Shown in pieces: positions 1 to 6,677 of a stretch of 30,512 nucleotides of DNA. The stretch is from Candidatus Woesearchaeota archaeon (lineage in GTDB: Archaea > Nanobdellota > Nanobdellia > Woesearchaeales > CG1-02-33-12). The stretch is taken from NCBI GenBank assembly GCA_003561825.1, contig PWVO01000017.1:1-30512 (forward strand), given 5' to 3'. The notes beneath the pieces are model-generated. The model saw nothing but the letters and a program-made list of their open reading frames with translations. It was not told the origin of the DNA and made no database searches. How positions within the stretch are numbered: the first letter of the stretch is position 1; each line of letters begins with the position of its first letter. A program made the position numbers and the translations under genes.

Positions 1-149
1 AGAACAAAGTGGGTGGGCTTCTTTCCACGGAAATGCGGGATATGGTTGCAAAGGCAAATGGTTTCGACACTATACCGCCGGAGGATTCTCTACCAATGCC
101 GCTGGTTGAAACCGACGACGACGACGAAACCGACGACGACGAAGCCTAA
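1..149 (+). CDS. C-terminal end of a protein with an acidic tail (partial)
   Basis: The window opens inside an open frame that runs to TAA at 147-149. About 48 residues are visible. They end in a run of Asp and Glu after the segment GFDTIPPEDSLPMPLVE. The text around GLLSTEMRDM, followed by a proline-rich stretch, is loosely like the C-terminus of phage portal proteins, but this is only an impression. The start lies outside the window. A perfect 13-bp hairpin follows 13 nt after the stop, so this gene probably ends a transcription unit. Function is not assigned. Confidence 0.6.
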   Translation, partial: NKVGGLLSTEMRDMVAKANGFDTIPPEDSLPMPLVETDDDDETDDDEA

Positions 150-162
150 TCAATAGTTGAAA

Positions 163-199
163 GCGAAACGCCAGGTATGTTAAATGCCTGGCGTTTCGC
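163..199 (+). terminator. Strong hairpin after the first gene, terminator-like
   Basis: The arm GCGAAACGCCAGG (163-175) is perfectly complementary to 187-199, and the loop can pair further through 176-178/184-186. No U-tract follows, so it is not a textbook intrinsic terminator. It may be a processing or mRNA-stabilising hairpin. The same CGCCAGG/CCTGGCG sequence pair recurs at 303-309/404-410. Confidence 0.55.
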
Positions 200-568
200 G
201 CATTCTATGGGAAAGCGAAACCCGATGCGAAACCGAACACGCACAAAGACACCACGAACATGCACCTTACTAGTGAAAGCTTGACCATTTTCGTCAAGTT
301 GACGCCAGGCTAATCAAGCTTGGAAACCCGTTTCGACGGCGACGATGAGAGTATAGGAATTCTAATCCGCATATGTATTCCATTGTCGTCGTCGATCTAA
401 CAACCTGGCGCAAGGCACATGAAAGCTTGCAAATGATGAGAGTCGCGCAAGCTTGCACATTTACAACGTGTTGAAGCCAAGCGGATCTGGCCCTCGACAC
501 CAAAGATCTCCATCGTCGCGGAATGCCCGTGTGGGTAGCCGGGATGAGAAACACACGGGAGGATGAAA
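200..568 (+). promoter_or_regulatory. Gene-free structured region, candidate regulatory RNA leader
   Basis: No credible gene lies here. Several nested inverted repeats do. CGCCAGG at 303-309 pairs with CCTGGCG at 404-410. The 14-nt arm at 334-347 pairs with 381-394 using two G-U wobbles. The motif AAGCTTG occurs four times. Near the 3' end, CCCGTGTG (526-533) pairs with CACACGGG (552-559), which covers the GGG of the GGGAGG Shine-Dalgarno sequence of the next gene. This suggests translation control of the gene at 569. I recognise no known riboswitch or ncRNA class. Confidence 0.4.
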
Positions 569-871
569 ATGCCAAAGAACAACAAGCTCAATGATCTGAT
601 CAAGTCCGACGAGCTTTCGTCCGTACACGTAATCGGGCCGCTAAGATCAGAGGCGGCGGGCCTGATTAACTATTGGGGAGAGTTTAACGGCGGAAGGGTC
701 GCCCAACAGGGAATTCTCCTCTTCCACTTTGCAGCGTTGGTAGAAGTGGAAGCCGTGGGTATTGATGAACTCCACGGCAACGCTGTAATGGTCAATCGCT
801 TCTACGATTTGACTCTGGAAACCGAAGGCAAGTTTGCAGCCGACCGCTATCTTAACCAGCCGTATCTGTAA
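569..871 (+). CDS. Small hypothetical protein (100 aa)
   Basis: I do not recognise this protein. The start is ATG 569 rather than the in-frame ATG 563, because GGGAGG at 557-562 then has a normal 6-nt spacer. The protein is mixed, with a hydrophobic middle (GILLFHFAALVEVEAVGI) and no evident signal peptide, Cys cluster or catalytic motif. Its ribosome site is partly buried in a hairpin with 526-533, so expression may respond to RNA folding. The next gene is more than 300 nt away. Confidence 0.6.
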   Translation: MPKNNKLNDLIKSDELSSVHVIGPLRSEAAGLINYWGEFNGGRVAQQGILLFHFAALVEVEAVGIDELHGNAVMVNRFYDLTLETEGKFAADRYLNQPYL

Positions 872-1189
872 GATAGTAGCATAACAATTCATCCACACGG
901 GCATTTCAGGGCGATGGAAGATATGAAACACCAAATGTAGAAAGTTGTAGGGGGATGGAAAATTGGTGTGATGAGACAATAACTTTCCCTCACCCTAAAC
1001 ATCAATTCCCTTCCTCATCCTACCATACCTTTACATCTTTACGCCAATCTTACAGCCCACGAAGGAGGTACATCAACAATAGGAACGAAGGAAACAACAA
1101 AAGTCTCTTATCTCAATCTATCACATCCAGCCGGTCAAAAATCAAGAGATTTGGGGCTCATCCCCCCCCCGCCTACAGGAGGAAAAAGG
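872..1189 (+). other. Gene-free interval with pyrimidine-rich tract, orphan SD and C9 run
   Basis: I see no supportable gene. An open frame crosses 955-1317 but has no ribosome site, and the real gene in that frame starts at 1318. The stretch around 980-1060 is unusually rich in C and T on the + strand, opposite to the purine-rich coding strand nearby. A strong AAGGAGG near 1062-1070 is not followed by ATG, GTG or TTG at usable distance. A run of nine C (1162-1170) lies just before the ribosome site of the next gene. Confidence 0.4.
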
Positions 1190-1315
1190 ATGTCAATCAC
1201 ACACTATGTCGCAACAAAGAAGATTCTGGCCGCGATCTACCAGGAGAGAATCCCCGCGCACGTCAGACTTCTCTCTTGGGCAATCCGAATGTACTATCAG
1301 ACGCAAGGAGAATGA
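1190..1315 (+). CDS. Very small basic protein (41 aa)
   Basis: ATG 1190 follows AGGAGG at 1177-1182 with a 7-nt spacer, a very strong translation signal. The frame ends at TGA 1313-1315, 2 nt before the next ATG, so the two genes are probably translationally coupled. The product is short, basic and likely helical (KKILAAIYQERIPAHVRLLSW). No family is recognised. A C9 homopolymer upstream could affect transcript length or expression by slippage, which is inference. Confidence 0.6.
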   Translation: MSITHYVATKKILAAIYQERIPAHVRLLSWAIRMYYQTQGE

Positions 1316-1317
1316 TC

Positions 1318-1554
1318 ATGGGCAACATAAAGTCTGTACAGTTCTCTGACAAATTCAATTCGCCCAATCGACACTTCCCTAACAATGTCATCATTGACCA
1401 GGACACCGGCGAGATGAGATGCCATTGCGGGACATGGATGGAGAAGAACATCCAAGATTTCGGATCTTCTCTCCAGATCGCATGGGCCTGCTCCGCATGT
1501 ATGGCCCATTTCTCCCAGGATGTCTACCTTGGGAAGAACATCATCGCGAGCTAG
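1318..1554 (+). CDS. Small zinc-ribbon-like protein (78 aa)
   Basis: ATG 1318 lies behind AGGAG (1306-1310). The frame is open further upstream, but without a start signal. The protein has CHC near residue 35 and CSAC near residue 58, a spacing compatible with one zinc site, so a small zinc ribbon is likely. Its role is unknown. It follows the 41-aa gene directly, and its stop is followed by a 10-bp hairpin. Confidence 0.65.
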   Translation: MGNIKSVQFSDKFNSPNRHFPNNVIIDQDTGEMRCHCGTWMEKNIQDFGSSLQIAWACSACMAHFSQDVYLGKNIIAS

Positions 1555-1564
1555 ACTCCAGATC

Positions 1565-1603
1565 GAGCACATGACATCAATCGTCCACGGGTATCATGTG
1601 CTC
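1565..1603 (+). other. Intergenic hairpin (10-bp perfect stem)
   Basis: GAGCACATGA (1565-1574) pairs perfectly with TCATGTGCTC (1594-1603) across a 19-nt loop. No U-tract follows. It sits between a stop codon and the ribosome site of the alpha-CTD-like gene, like several other hairpins in this region. Confidence 0.6.
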
Positions 1604-1651
1604 CGTTGTGGAAGTTAGCCGCATGACAATCATTCTGGGAGGGATGAGATA

Positions 1652-2116
1652 ATGGAAGGGTATTACAAATACCGGGTTACATTCAGAAGGCACGTTGTCA
1701 TCGAAGGCGTGTCTTCTCATGAGTCCGTCGGCGGGTATCAGCTCTCGTCGGAGGATGCATACGACCACTTGGTTGAACAAGTCAGGCGGGCCAGGTTGAA
1801 CGGTGATGAGATCGTGGAAGTTTACATCTCCACCAACCTTATCACAAATCCGTTTCTTGAGGATGATTGTCTTCTCTATGAGGACAACTACGACACACCG
1901 ATCAGACTCTCCAATCTCTCATCTCGTACAAAGAATGCTCTATGCCGAGCTGGAATCACAACTTTAGAACAGCTTGCGTGTATGGGGCTCGTCGAGGTAT
2001 TAGAGATCCGCAACATCGGCATCCACACTCTACGAGAGATCAACAATGAATTCCATCTTTGGAACGGTCTGGACATCGACGTGATCGCAGAGCAACCATC
2101 ACTGCTCTATAGCTAA
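1652..2116 (+). CDS. Protein with RNA polymerase alpha C-terminal-domain-like fold
   Basis: Residues about 84-135 match the helix-hairpin-helix domain at the C-terminus of the bacterial RNA polymerase alpha subunit. LSNLSSRTKNALCRAGITTL is followed by EIRNIGIHTLREI in the expected order. In Escherichia coli alpha, R265, N268, N294 and G296 contact DNA. The equivalents here appear to be R92, N95, N121 and G123, while K298 and S299 are replaced by H125 and T126. The first 80 residues resemble nothing I know and are not the alpha N-terminal assembly domain. The gene has GGGAGGG 8 nt before ATG 1652. A DNA-binding or polymerase-mimic role is inference from the family. Confidence 0.75.
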   Translation: MEGYYKYRVTFRRHVVIEGVSSHESVGGYQLSSEDAYDHLVEQVRRARLNGDEIVEVYISTNLITNPFLEDDCLLYEDNYDTPIRLSNLSSRTKNALCRAGITTLEQLACMGLVEVLEIRNIGIHTLREINNEFHLWNGLDIDVIAEQPSLLYS

Positions 2117-2117
2117 C

Positions 2118-2135
2118 AAGGAGATAATAATGTAA
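2118..2135 (+). promoter_or_regulatory. Start-stop element: SD followed by ATG-TAA
   Basis: AAGGAG (2118-2123), a 6-nt spacer, ATG (2130-2132) and immediate TAA (2133-2135) form an ideal ribosome site for an ORF of one codon. It lies just after the alpha-CTD-like gene and just before a large hairpin. It may hold a ribosome there to protect mRNA or control folding, or be the remnant of a lost gene. Confidence 0.5.
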
Positions 2136-2137
2136 CA

Positions 2138-2202
2138 CCCAAATAGAGCACACAACGGAAACAGCCCCCAATAGTCTCGGGTGTTGTGTGCTCACTTTTG
2201 GG
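2138..2202 (+). other. Long intergenic hairpin
   Basis: GAGCACACAAC (2146-2156) pairs perfectly with GTTGTGTGCTC (2183-2193). The flanking CCCAAA (2138-2143) pairs with TTTGGG (2197-2202), giving about 17 bp with one internal loop. It follows the start-stop element and precedes the SD of the next gene. It lacks a U-tract. Confidence 0.65.
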
Positions 2203-2230
2203 AATTACATTAAGAAAGGAGAGATGGTAT

Positions 2231-2593
2231 ATGCAAGAGTCTGAAGCCAAGGCCGCCGCCGAGATTCTCGCCGATCTGGGAACTGACGTGAGGACAGCCC
2301 GGATTTGTGGCCTCATCACAGAGAACGAACAAATCGCAATAGACAACCATCTCTGTGAGCACGCAGAAGCCTTGGATATCTCTGACATCCAAGACATCAT
2401 CAGCGAGGCCGTAAAAGCTACCGCCGATGAGGATTGGCAGTGGATGACAATCTTAGCAGGTGCGCTGTACAACCGCTGCTGTAGATCAACTGTCGGAGGA
2501 AAGCGCGCAGCAGATGGAGTATGGTCAAAGACCATGTACAAGATTGGCGAGAATCACCCCGGCCTTGTATATGATCTAGAAGCAGCACTATAA
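2231..2593 (+). CDS. Hypothetical protein (120 aa)
   Basis: ATG 2231 is chosen because AAAGGAGA (2215-2222) lies just upstream; a longer frame exists without a start signal. The protein is acidic and helical in its first 75 residues. It contains a small Cys pair (NRCCRS) and a C-terminal half rich in Gly and Trp. I do not recognise a family. It stands between the 2138-2202 hairpin and another small gene. Confidence 0.6.
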   Translation: MQESEAKAAAEILADLGTDVRTARICGLITENEQIAIDNHLCEHAEALDISDIQDIISEAVKATADEDWQWMTILAGALYNRCCRSTVGGKRAADGVWSKTMYKIGENHPGLVYDLEAAL

Positions 2594-2624
2594 GTCTGCA
2601 AAGCCCATTGGGAGGTGGGCAAGC

Positions 2625-2861
2625 ATGGATGAGAAACATATAAGAACTGTATACATCACATTTTACCCTGAGTCAGAGGTGCACATTAGCATCTCACGGC
2701 GATTCAGGGCCGGGAAGTATCGGATGAAACACTACTTCAGACAGCTCGATGATCCATCTGTGGATCGGGTTGCAGATGTCGCAAACTATAAGACCTTCCA
2801 CGAGGAAGGCAGAACAGCGCCTTATAAAGATGGCTGGAGCTTCTATGAGGATAGACCGTGA
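2625..2861 (+). CDS. Hypothetical basic protein (78 aa)
   Basis: ATG 2625 follows GGGAGG (2610-2615). The product is rich in Arg, Lys, Tyr and Phe, with no domain I recognise. Its TGA stop (2859-2861) shares its last base with the ATG of the next gene, so the two are translationally coupled. Confidence 0.6.
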   Translation: MDEKHIRTVYITFYPESEVHISISRRFRAGKYRMKHYFRQLDDPSVDRVADVANYKTFHEEGRTAPYKDGWSFYEDRP

Positions 2862-3211
2862 TGAAAATCTACAATCTGAAAGCACGAACAAATGATGGAC
2901 AGATTACTCGCATAGTAGTCACGGCGAACAATCTGTCCCAAGCCTATCTCATCGCAAACGAGATAGAGAACATAGAGTCTGTTCTAACACACAAATCAGA
3001 GAGAGAGGGCAAGCAGTTTCAGGTTCAAACAAACCACCCCCGCGCCCTCATCTCAGCGGTGCGGCGAGAATCGAACAGGCTTTTTGATGAAGCAGAACGC
3101 CTTACGCTGGCATGCGGAGAGTCACATGTTATCGAAGACATGCATGCAAAAGCACAAGAACTGAACGAGATTGCCGAAGATCTCGTCAGGCAGGGAGGCC
3201 TCAATGTATGA
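2861..3211 (+). CDS. Hypothetical helical protein (116 aa)
   Basis: The start is ATG 2861, overlapping the previous TGA as TGATG. The N-terminal third looks like beta strands (MKIYNLKARTNDGQITRIVV). The rest is charged and helical, ending in an amphipathic helix (AKAQELNEIAEDLV). It overlaps the next gene by 8 nt. No family is recognised. Confidence 0.6.
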   Translation: MKIYNLKARTNDGQITRIVVTANNLSQAYLIANEIENIESVLTHKSEREGKQFQVQTNHPRALISAVRRESNRLFDEAERLTLACGESHVIEDMHAKAQELNEIAEDLVRQGGLNV

Positions 3212-3548
3212 ACGGATGCGAGTCAGGAAGGATGCAATTCGACCATTACTCAACGTATCTTTTCCTGATTACAAAGGAAGGACATATCACGTCATTTTCA
3301 CAGATAGCGTGACAATCTCCAACACGTACTGGAGCGGAGGCACACGCTCATGGTGGGTCGCTATCCAGATGGAGGGCGGTAACACATCACGAGTCCCTAG
3401 TCTCGCACCGTGGGATAATCCCATAGAAGGAGAGAGGATCGAACTTGACGAGAACACTGTTATCGCAGAACACTCGCACTTCTGTGGAAAAGATATGGGC
3501 ATCACGTTTTATGCTCATCCTTCACGGAAGAAACTGTTAACATCCTAG
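3204..3548 (+). CDS. Hypothetical protein (114 aa)
   Basis: ATG 3204 has GGGAGG (3193-3198) at 5 nt and overlaps the previous stop. The product is rich in aromatic residues (TYWSGGTRSWWVAIQM) and looks like a small beta-rich domain. No known motif. It ends just before a large hairpin at 3553-3602. Confidence 0.6.
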   Translation: MYERMRVRKDAIRPLLNVSFPDYKGRTYHVIFTDSVTISNTYWSGGTRSWWVAIQMEGGNTSRVPSLAPWDNPIEGERIELDENTVIAEHSHFCGKDMGITFYAHPSRKKLLTS

Positions 3549-3552
3549 TTGT

Positions 3553-3602
3553 CAGGCGTCGGGATGCTCAGCTATAGATCCAGGTTGAGCATCCCCCGCC
3601 TG
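3553..3602 (+). other. Intergenic hairpin (16 bp with one internal loop)
   Basis: CAGGCG (3553-3558) pairs with CGCCTG (3597-3602), and GGGATGCTCA (3561-3570) pairs with TGAGCATCCC (3586-3595). No U-tract follows. Its position between stop and next SD repeats the pattern of this region. Confidence 0.6.
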
Positions 3603-3641
3603 CCAATCAGGGCAGGACTACATCGACATGGGAGGTTGATG

Positions 3642-3887
3642 ATGGAAAAAAATGAGTTTTGGCCTACGTACTTCTGGATGGTAAGGTTCTATCCCTACCA
3701 CCAGGATGAGAGTGGTCGGAAGTATAAGGAGATTTCTGGGTACTGCAATAGCGCATCTGGCGCGTTATCCAAAGTTTCCGAATACTCAGATCCAAACTGC
3801 ACATCCGAGGTTGGTATTCAGAAGCAATGGTTCAGCAGTCAGGACTTGCCGCTTCTGAATTGGACGAGGCGCTCATTCACGCGCTGA
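3642..3887 (+). CDS. Hypothetical protein (81 aa)
   Basis: GGGAGG (3630-3635) favours ATG 3642 over the adjacent ATG 3639. The N-terminal half is aromatic (FWPTYFWMVRFYPYHQDE). The sequence then suggests a short helix and a basic tail. This pattern resembles small phage proteins of unknown role. It is followed after 15 nt by the next gene behind its own SD. Confidence 0.55.
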   Translation: MEKNEFWPTYFWMVRFYPYHQDESGRKYKEISGYCNSASGALSKVSEYSDPNCTSEVGIQKQWFSSQDLPLLNWTRRSFTR

Positions 3888-3902
3888 TCTCAGGAGGGAA
3901 AG

Positions 3903-4085
3903 ATGTATGAGGTTTGGTTCGCAGAAACACTAGAGGACAAAGAGTCCGTCGAGCTGGTTGAGAAGGTGGATGAGTTTAATTCTCGTGTCCTAGCAGAGTG
4001 TTTCGTGGAAGAGCGCTCTGCAAGAATCCCGCGTGACTGCTCGTTGGAAATAGTCAGCGACCAGGGGATGATCCTCGCAATGTAA
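3903..4085 (+). CDS. Small acidic hypothetical protein (60 aa)
   Basis: ATG 3903 follows GGAGGG. The product is acidic and helical (ETLEDKESVELVEKVDEF). The stop codon is itself part of the base of a 13-bp hairpin (4085-4134). No family is recognised. Confidence 0.6.
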   Translation: MYEVWFAETLEDKESVELVEKVDEFNSRVLAECFVEERSARIPRDCSLEIVSDQGMILAM

Positions 4086-4134
4086 CAGATAGCCCGGTAA
4101 GCATCTTTGAACCGAGATGCTCCGGGCTATCTGT
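4085..4134 (+). other. Long perfect intergenic hairpin
   Basis: ACAGATAGCCCGG (4085-4097) pairs perfectly with 4122-4134. An inner stem GCATCT (4101-4106)/AGATGC (4115-4120) extends it to about 19 bp with one internal loop. No U-tract follows. Confidence 0.7.
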
Positions 4135-4166
4135 CATTACGTCAGACACATTTACCAGGAGGGAAA

Positions 4167-4448
4167 ATGCAGAACGAAACACAGACACAGGAAGAGATCG
4201 TAGTCAGCCTCGACGCACTCGAGGAAATGATCGATGCACACGAGAGCGTAGATGAACTCGTGGCATTTGAGAGCGCATCTGTAGCTTTCCTCAATGATGG
4301 TGCTGTAATTGCCATTGAGAGCTACGGGGGCCGTATCACGGTGCGGCAGTACAGTTGCCGCTATGATTACGTGAAGCGTGAGAGAGCTAAGCTGTATCAC
4401 GTAAAAGACTATCGTGAAGCCCTAGAGAAAGTCACTCAGATACTCTAG
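4167..4448 (+). CDS. Hypothetical acidic protein (93 aa)
   Basis: ATG 4167 has AGGAGGG just upstream, so the longer open frame is not used. The first 45 residues are acidic and helical (SLDALEEMIDAHESVDELV). The second half looks like beta strands and a basic helix. No known family. The next ATG follows after 10 nt. Confidence 0.6.
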   Translation: MQNETQTQEEIVVSLDALEEMIDAHESVDELVAFESASVAFLNDGAVIAIESYGGRITVRQYSCRYDYVKRERAKLYHVKDYREALEKVTQIL

Positions 4449-4458
4449 GAGGAATGAG

Positions 4459-4638
4459 ATGTACGCGGAGGATTACTTTTACAGGAAGTTGGCAATGCTT
4501 CACGCAGAGAATGACAAGTTACGCGATGAAGTCTCTGAGTTGCGGCGGAGGCTGTCAGTAGAGAGTCTCGAAAGGGTGCTGTGCGAGCATGGCTACGAGC
4601 TGTCCATAAAGGAGACCGATGTTACCAGAGAACAATGA
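4459..4638 (+). CDS. Small coiled-coil protein (59 aa)
   Basis: ATG 4459 follows AGGAGG (4447-4453 region). Residues 10-40 form a charged amphipathic helix with Leu at heptad-like spacing (KLAMLHAENDKLRDEVSEL), typical of a short coiled coil or leucine zipper. It overlaps the next gene by 20 nt. Role unknown. Confidence 0.65.
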   Translation: MYAEDYFYRKLAMLHAENDKLRDEVSELRRRLSVESLERVLCEHGYELSIKETDVTREQ

Positions 4639-4852
4639 GAAGTACGGACGGCTCATTCAGCGCTTTCCTCTAGATAACGGAGAAAAGACTTTCGCAGTCT
4701 CTGAGATCGAAAGCAGAGGAGAAGAGTGGCTGGACATCCGCTCGGTGTATTATAAGAATAACGAACCCAGATTCGGCAAAGGTGTCAGATTGCCTATGAG
4801 CATGGCAGAAGATCTTGCCATGATAATAACAGCACTATCACAAGAGGAGTAA
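4619..4852 (+). CDS. Hypothetical protein (77 aa)
   Basis: ATG 4619 has AAAGGAG at short spacing and starts inside the preceding gene. The sequence suggests a compact alpha/beta domain (FAVSEIESRGEEWLDIRSVY). Similar small phage proteins are common, but I cannot name a family. Confidence 0.6.
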   Translation: MLPENNEKYGRLIQRFPLDNGEKTFAVSEIESRGEEWLDIRSVYYKNNEPRFGKGVRLPMSMAEDLAMIITALSQEE

Positions 4853-4857
4853 TTACA

Positions 4858-4995
4858 ATGAAGGGCGAATGGATGCTGACTGCGATTCTCATCGTATTTG
4901 TTCTGTCGGTGTCTTTCTGTTCCGCACAATGGGAACAGATCATAGATGTCGCAGATGCAGCCCCGCCTCTGATCGCAGTTGAGTGGGGGCAATAG
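4858..4995 (+). CDS. Small secreted or membrane-anchored peptide (45 aa)
   Basis: ATG 4858 follows GAGGAG and the previous TAA. The start MKGEW and a hydrophobic core at about residues 6-22 (LTAILIVFVLSVSFC) look like a signal peptide, with a possible cleavage after CSA. A short acidic tail follows. The next ATG comes 2 nt after the stop. It may act at the host membrane, which is inference. Confidence 0.6.
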   Translation: MKGEWMLTAILIVFVLSVSFCSAQWEQIIDVADAAPPLIAVEWGQ

Positions 4996-4996
4996 A

Positions 4997-5377
4997 ATGA
5001 TCAGCATGAGAAGCAAGAACCGAATCAGGAACATGCTCAAGATGCAGAATGACGGAGAGATTGGAGCATTGGATGTACTCCATGATCTTCCCGTCTTGCT
5101 AGACATCATGGCAAGCGAGGACGGGAATGATCAACAGATGCTCAACCATCTTGCTCGAATCATAGATCAAACACACCATCAAATCGAGGGTCATATCAGC
5201 TCTTTAGAAAACGGAGTTGAAAATCTGGAACAGAGGCTGAAGACTTCTGACAAGTTGCTGTCCGTGTACAGGGGTATCGACAAGATCCAGACGAACGAGA
5301 TACTCAGAATGCGCGGAGAGAACGAGTATCTTATCAAAGCCATCCAAGATCTGGAAGAGTACCTCAAGGCTGCATAG
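4997..5377 (+). CDS. Coiled-coil protein (126 aa)
   Basis: ATG 4997 has a G-rich SD (GTGGGGGC) that lies within the end of the preceding gene. Residues 50-126 are almost all charged helix with heptad spacing (ISSLENGVENLEQRL, NEYLIKAIQDLEEYLKA). The N-terminus is basic. It may be a small structural or adaptor protein. No family recognised. Confidence 0.6.
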   Translation: MISMRSKNRIRNMLKMQNDGEIGALDVLHDLPVLLDIMASEDGNDQQMLNHLARIIDQTHHQIEGHISSLENGVENLEQRLKTSDKLLSVYRGIDKIQTNEILRMRGENEYLIKAIQDLEEYLKAA

Positions 5378-5389
5378 TCCACAATTATG

Positions 5390-5422
5390 TGAGATGGTGG
5401 GATTCACACCCCCACCATCTCA
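5390..5422 (+). other. Perfect 12-bp intergenic hairpin
   Basis: TGAGATGGTGGG (5390-5401) pairs perfectly with 5411-5422 across a 9-nt loop. It lies between two coiled-coil genes. There is no U-tract. Confidence 0.65.
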
Positions 5423-5444
5423 TTTAACACAAAGGAGAATTCAG

Positions 5445-5942
5445 ATGAATACTACAGATCGAGAAGCACTAAGACAGCTCTCCGAGAAGTTGACGAACAG
5501 GGAGATAGATCCAATAGCAAGTCTCATGGATCTAAGGAACATCATCAGATCCTGTGTGCGAGAGCAACGGGGCATGGTGCTCGCGTATGCGGATGAGCTT
5601 CTGACCAATGCTGTTTTTAGGCTTTCTGAAGACAGGAAAGACGAACAATCACAATCCCTGATTAGTTATCTGAAAGAACAAAACCTCAGACAGAATGAGG
5701 CTTTGAATGAGAGCAGCGACAGGATAGCGGGATTGGTGCAAGACATCGCCGACAGGGATCTAGCAATAAAGTCTCTCAATAAGCAGTGTGACCAGCTAGC
5801 ATATAAGCTAGATCAAGCTGAAGCTGAGAGAGACAGACTTGCTAGTGACTATGATCGAGAACTCAGATTGGGAAATGGATATAGAAAGATTTGTACGCTT
5901 CTCACCAACCAGCTTGCAGTAGAGATTGGCGGTGTGGAATGA
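5445..5942 (+). CDS. Long coiled-coil protein (165 aa)
   Basis: ATG 5445 follows AAAGGAG (5431-5437). Residues 60-150 form a long helix with heptad repeats (SLISYLKEQNLRQNEALNES, AYKLDQAEAERDRLASDY). It resembles the preceding 126-aa coiled-coil protein in design, so the two may interact or be diverged duplicates (inference). It ends in an ATGA overlap with the next gene. Confidence 0.65.
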   Translation: MNTTDREALRQLSEKLTNREIDPIASLMDLRNIIRSCVREQRGMVLAYADELLTNAVFRLSEDRKDEQSQSLISYLKEQNLRQNEALNESSDRIAGLVQDIADRDLAIKSLNKQCDQLAYKLDQAEAERDRLASDYDRELRLGNGYRKICTLLTNQLAVEIGGVE

Positions 5943-6304
5943 AACATTTAGAGGATTGCGTAGCAAGAACAAAGAAGTACGAGATGGCCATTGCAGAGTT
6001 CGAAGAGAGGTGGCCAGATTATTGTAGAGACTGTGGAGCAATCGGTGCAGTACACTACACAGAAAACATGTCACCACATGGATCTGGAAGATATTGGCCG
6101 ATGGAAATGCAAGATGTTTGCGAGTCCTGCTTAGGATCATGTCCAAGATGCGCTCATGAATTCGGTGAAGATGAACACATGGCCTTCGTCGAGGAAATGA
6201 TGGACTGCCCGAAATGTGGATGGCAGTGGGGTGAGAATCAAGGAGATGAAGCCCCGTATCCACCAGTGTGCTTATGTTATCTGAGTAGAGATATACGTAT
6301 GTAG
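5939..6304 (+). CDS. Cys-rich zinc-binding protein (121 aa)
   Basis: ATG 5939 overlaps the previous TGA. Four CxxC pairs are visible: CRDC, CESC, CPRC and CPKC, with spacing suitable for two zinc ribbons. The first 28 residues are helical. It may bind nucleic acid or protein; neither is shown. It is one of several Cys-rich small proteins here. Confidence 0.65.
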   Translation: MKHLEDCVARTKKYEMAIAEFEERWPDYCRDCGAIGAVHYTENMSPHGSGRYWPMEMQDVCESCLGSCPRCAHEFGEDEHMAFVEEMMDCPKCGWQWGENQGDEAPYPPVCLCYLSRDIRM

Positions 6305-6309
6305 AGAAC

Positions 6310-6348
6310 GTAAGATGGTATAGATAATGTATCACTATGCCATCTTAC
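6310..6348 (+). other. Intergenic hairpin (13 bp)
   Basis: GTAAGATGGTATA (6310-6322) pairs with TATGCCATCTTAC (6336-6348) with one G-U pair. It follows the zinc-protein stop by 5 nt and has no U-tract. Confidence 0.6.
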
Positions 6349-6367
6349 AACTTTCTGTTTCACTAGA

Positions 6368-6452
6368 CTCCAGGGCGTGATGGGTTATACAGATTTGGAT
6401 GCCTATGCCATCTTTGTATCTGACCTCCCATATAGCACATCATGCCTTGGAG
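6368..6452 (+). other. Large imperfect hairpin (85 nt)
   Basis: CTCCAGGGCGTGATG (6368-6382) pairs with CATCATGCCTTGGAG (6438-6452) over 15 bp, with two G-U pairs. The inside can fold further (GATG/CATC and ATACA/TGTAT segments). It precedes the ribosome site of the gene at 6485. Confidence 0.6.
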
Positions 6453-6484
6453 TGTGGTGAAACATAATAGTGAAAGGGGAAATG

Positions 6485-6676
6485 ATGGACAAAAACAGTG
6501 TGGTCATCGGTGAAGTAATAGATGAGAATGGGAGTCTGAAACTGTTAACTTCAAATCCTCAAGATAAAGAAGAATTCTGCTGGGTGTTCAGATTTTACGG
6601 TCCATGTGCATGTGATGCTTGCATGCACGATGGAACAGATGAATGTCCAGAAATATTCCTAGTAGAAGGAGAGTGA
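6485..6676 (+). CDS. Small Cys-containing protein (63 aa)
   Basis: AAAGGGG favours ATG 6485 over the neighbouring ATG 6482. The sequence has CACDACMHDGTDEC near the end, a Cys cluster that may bind zinc. No family is recognised. The stop is 1 nt from the next ATG. Confidence 0.6.
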   Translation: MDKNSVVIGEVIDENGSLKLLTSNPQDKEEFCWVFRFYGPCACDACMHDGTDECPEIFLVEGE

Positions 6677-6677
6677 C

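Noticed and set aside
955..1317. Longer N-terminus for the zinc protein at 1318
   Set aside because: ATG 955 has no properly spaced SD, the translation is Ser/Arg/Pro-rich filler, and strong SDs mark separate starts at 1190 and 1318.
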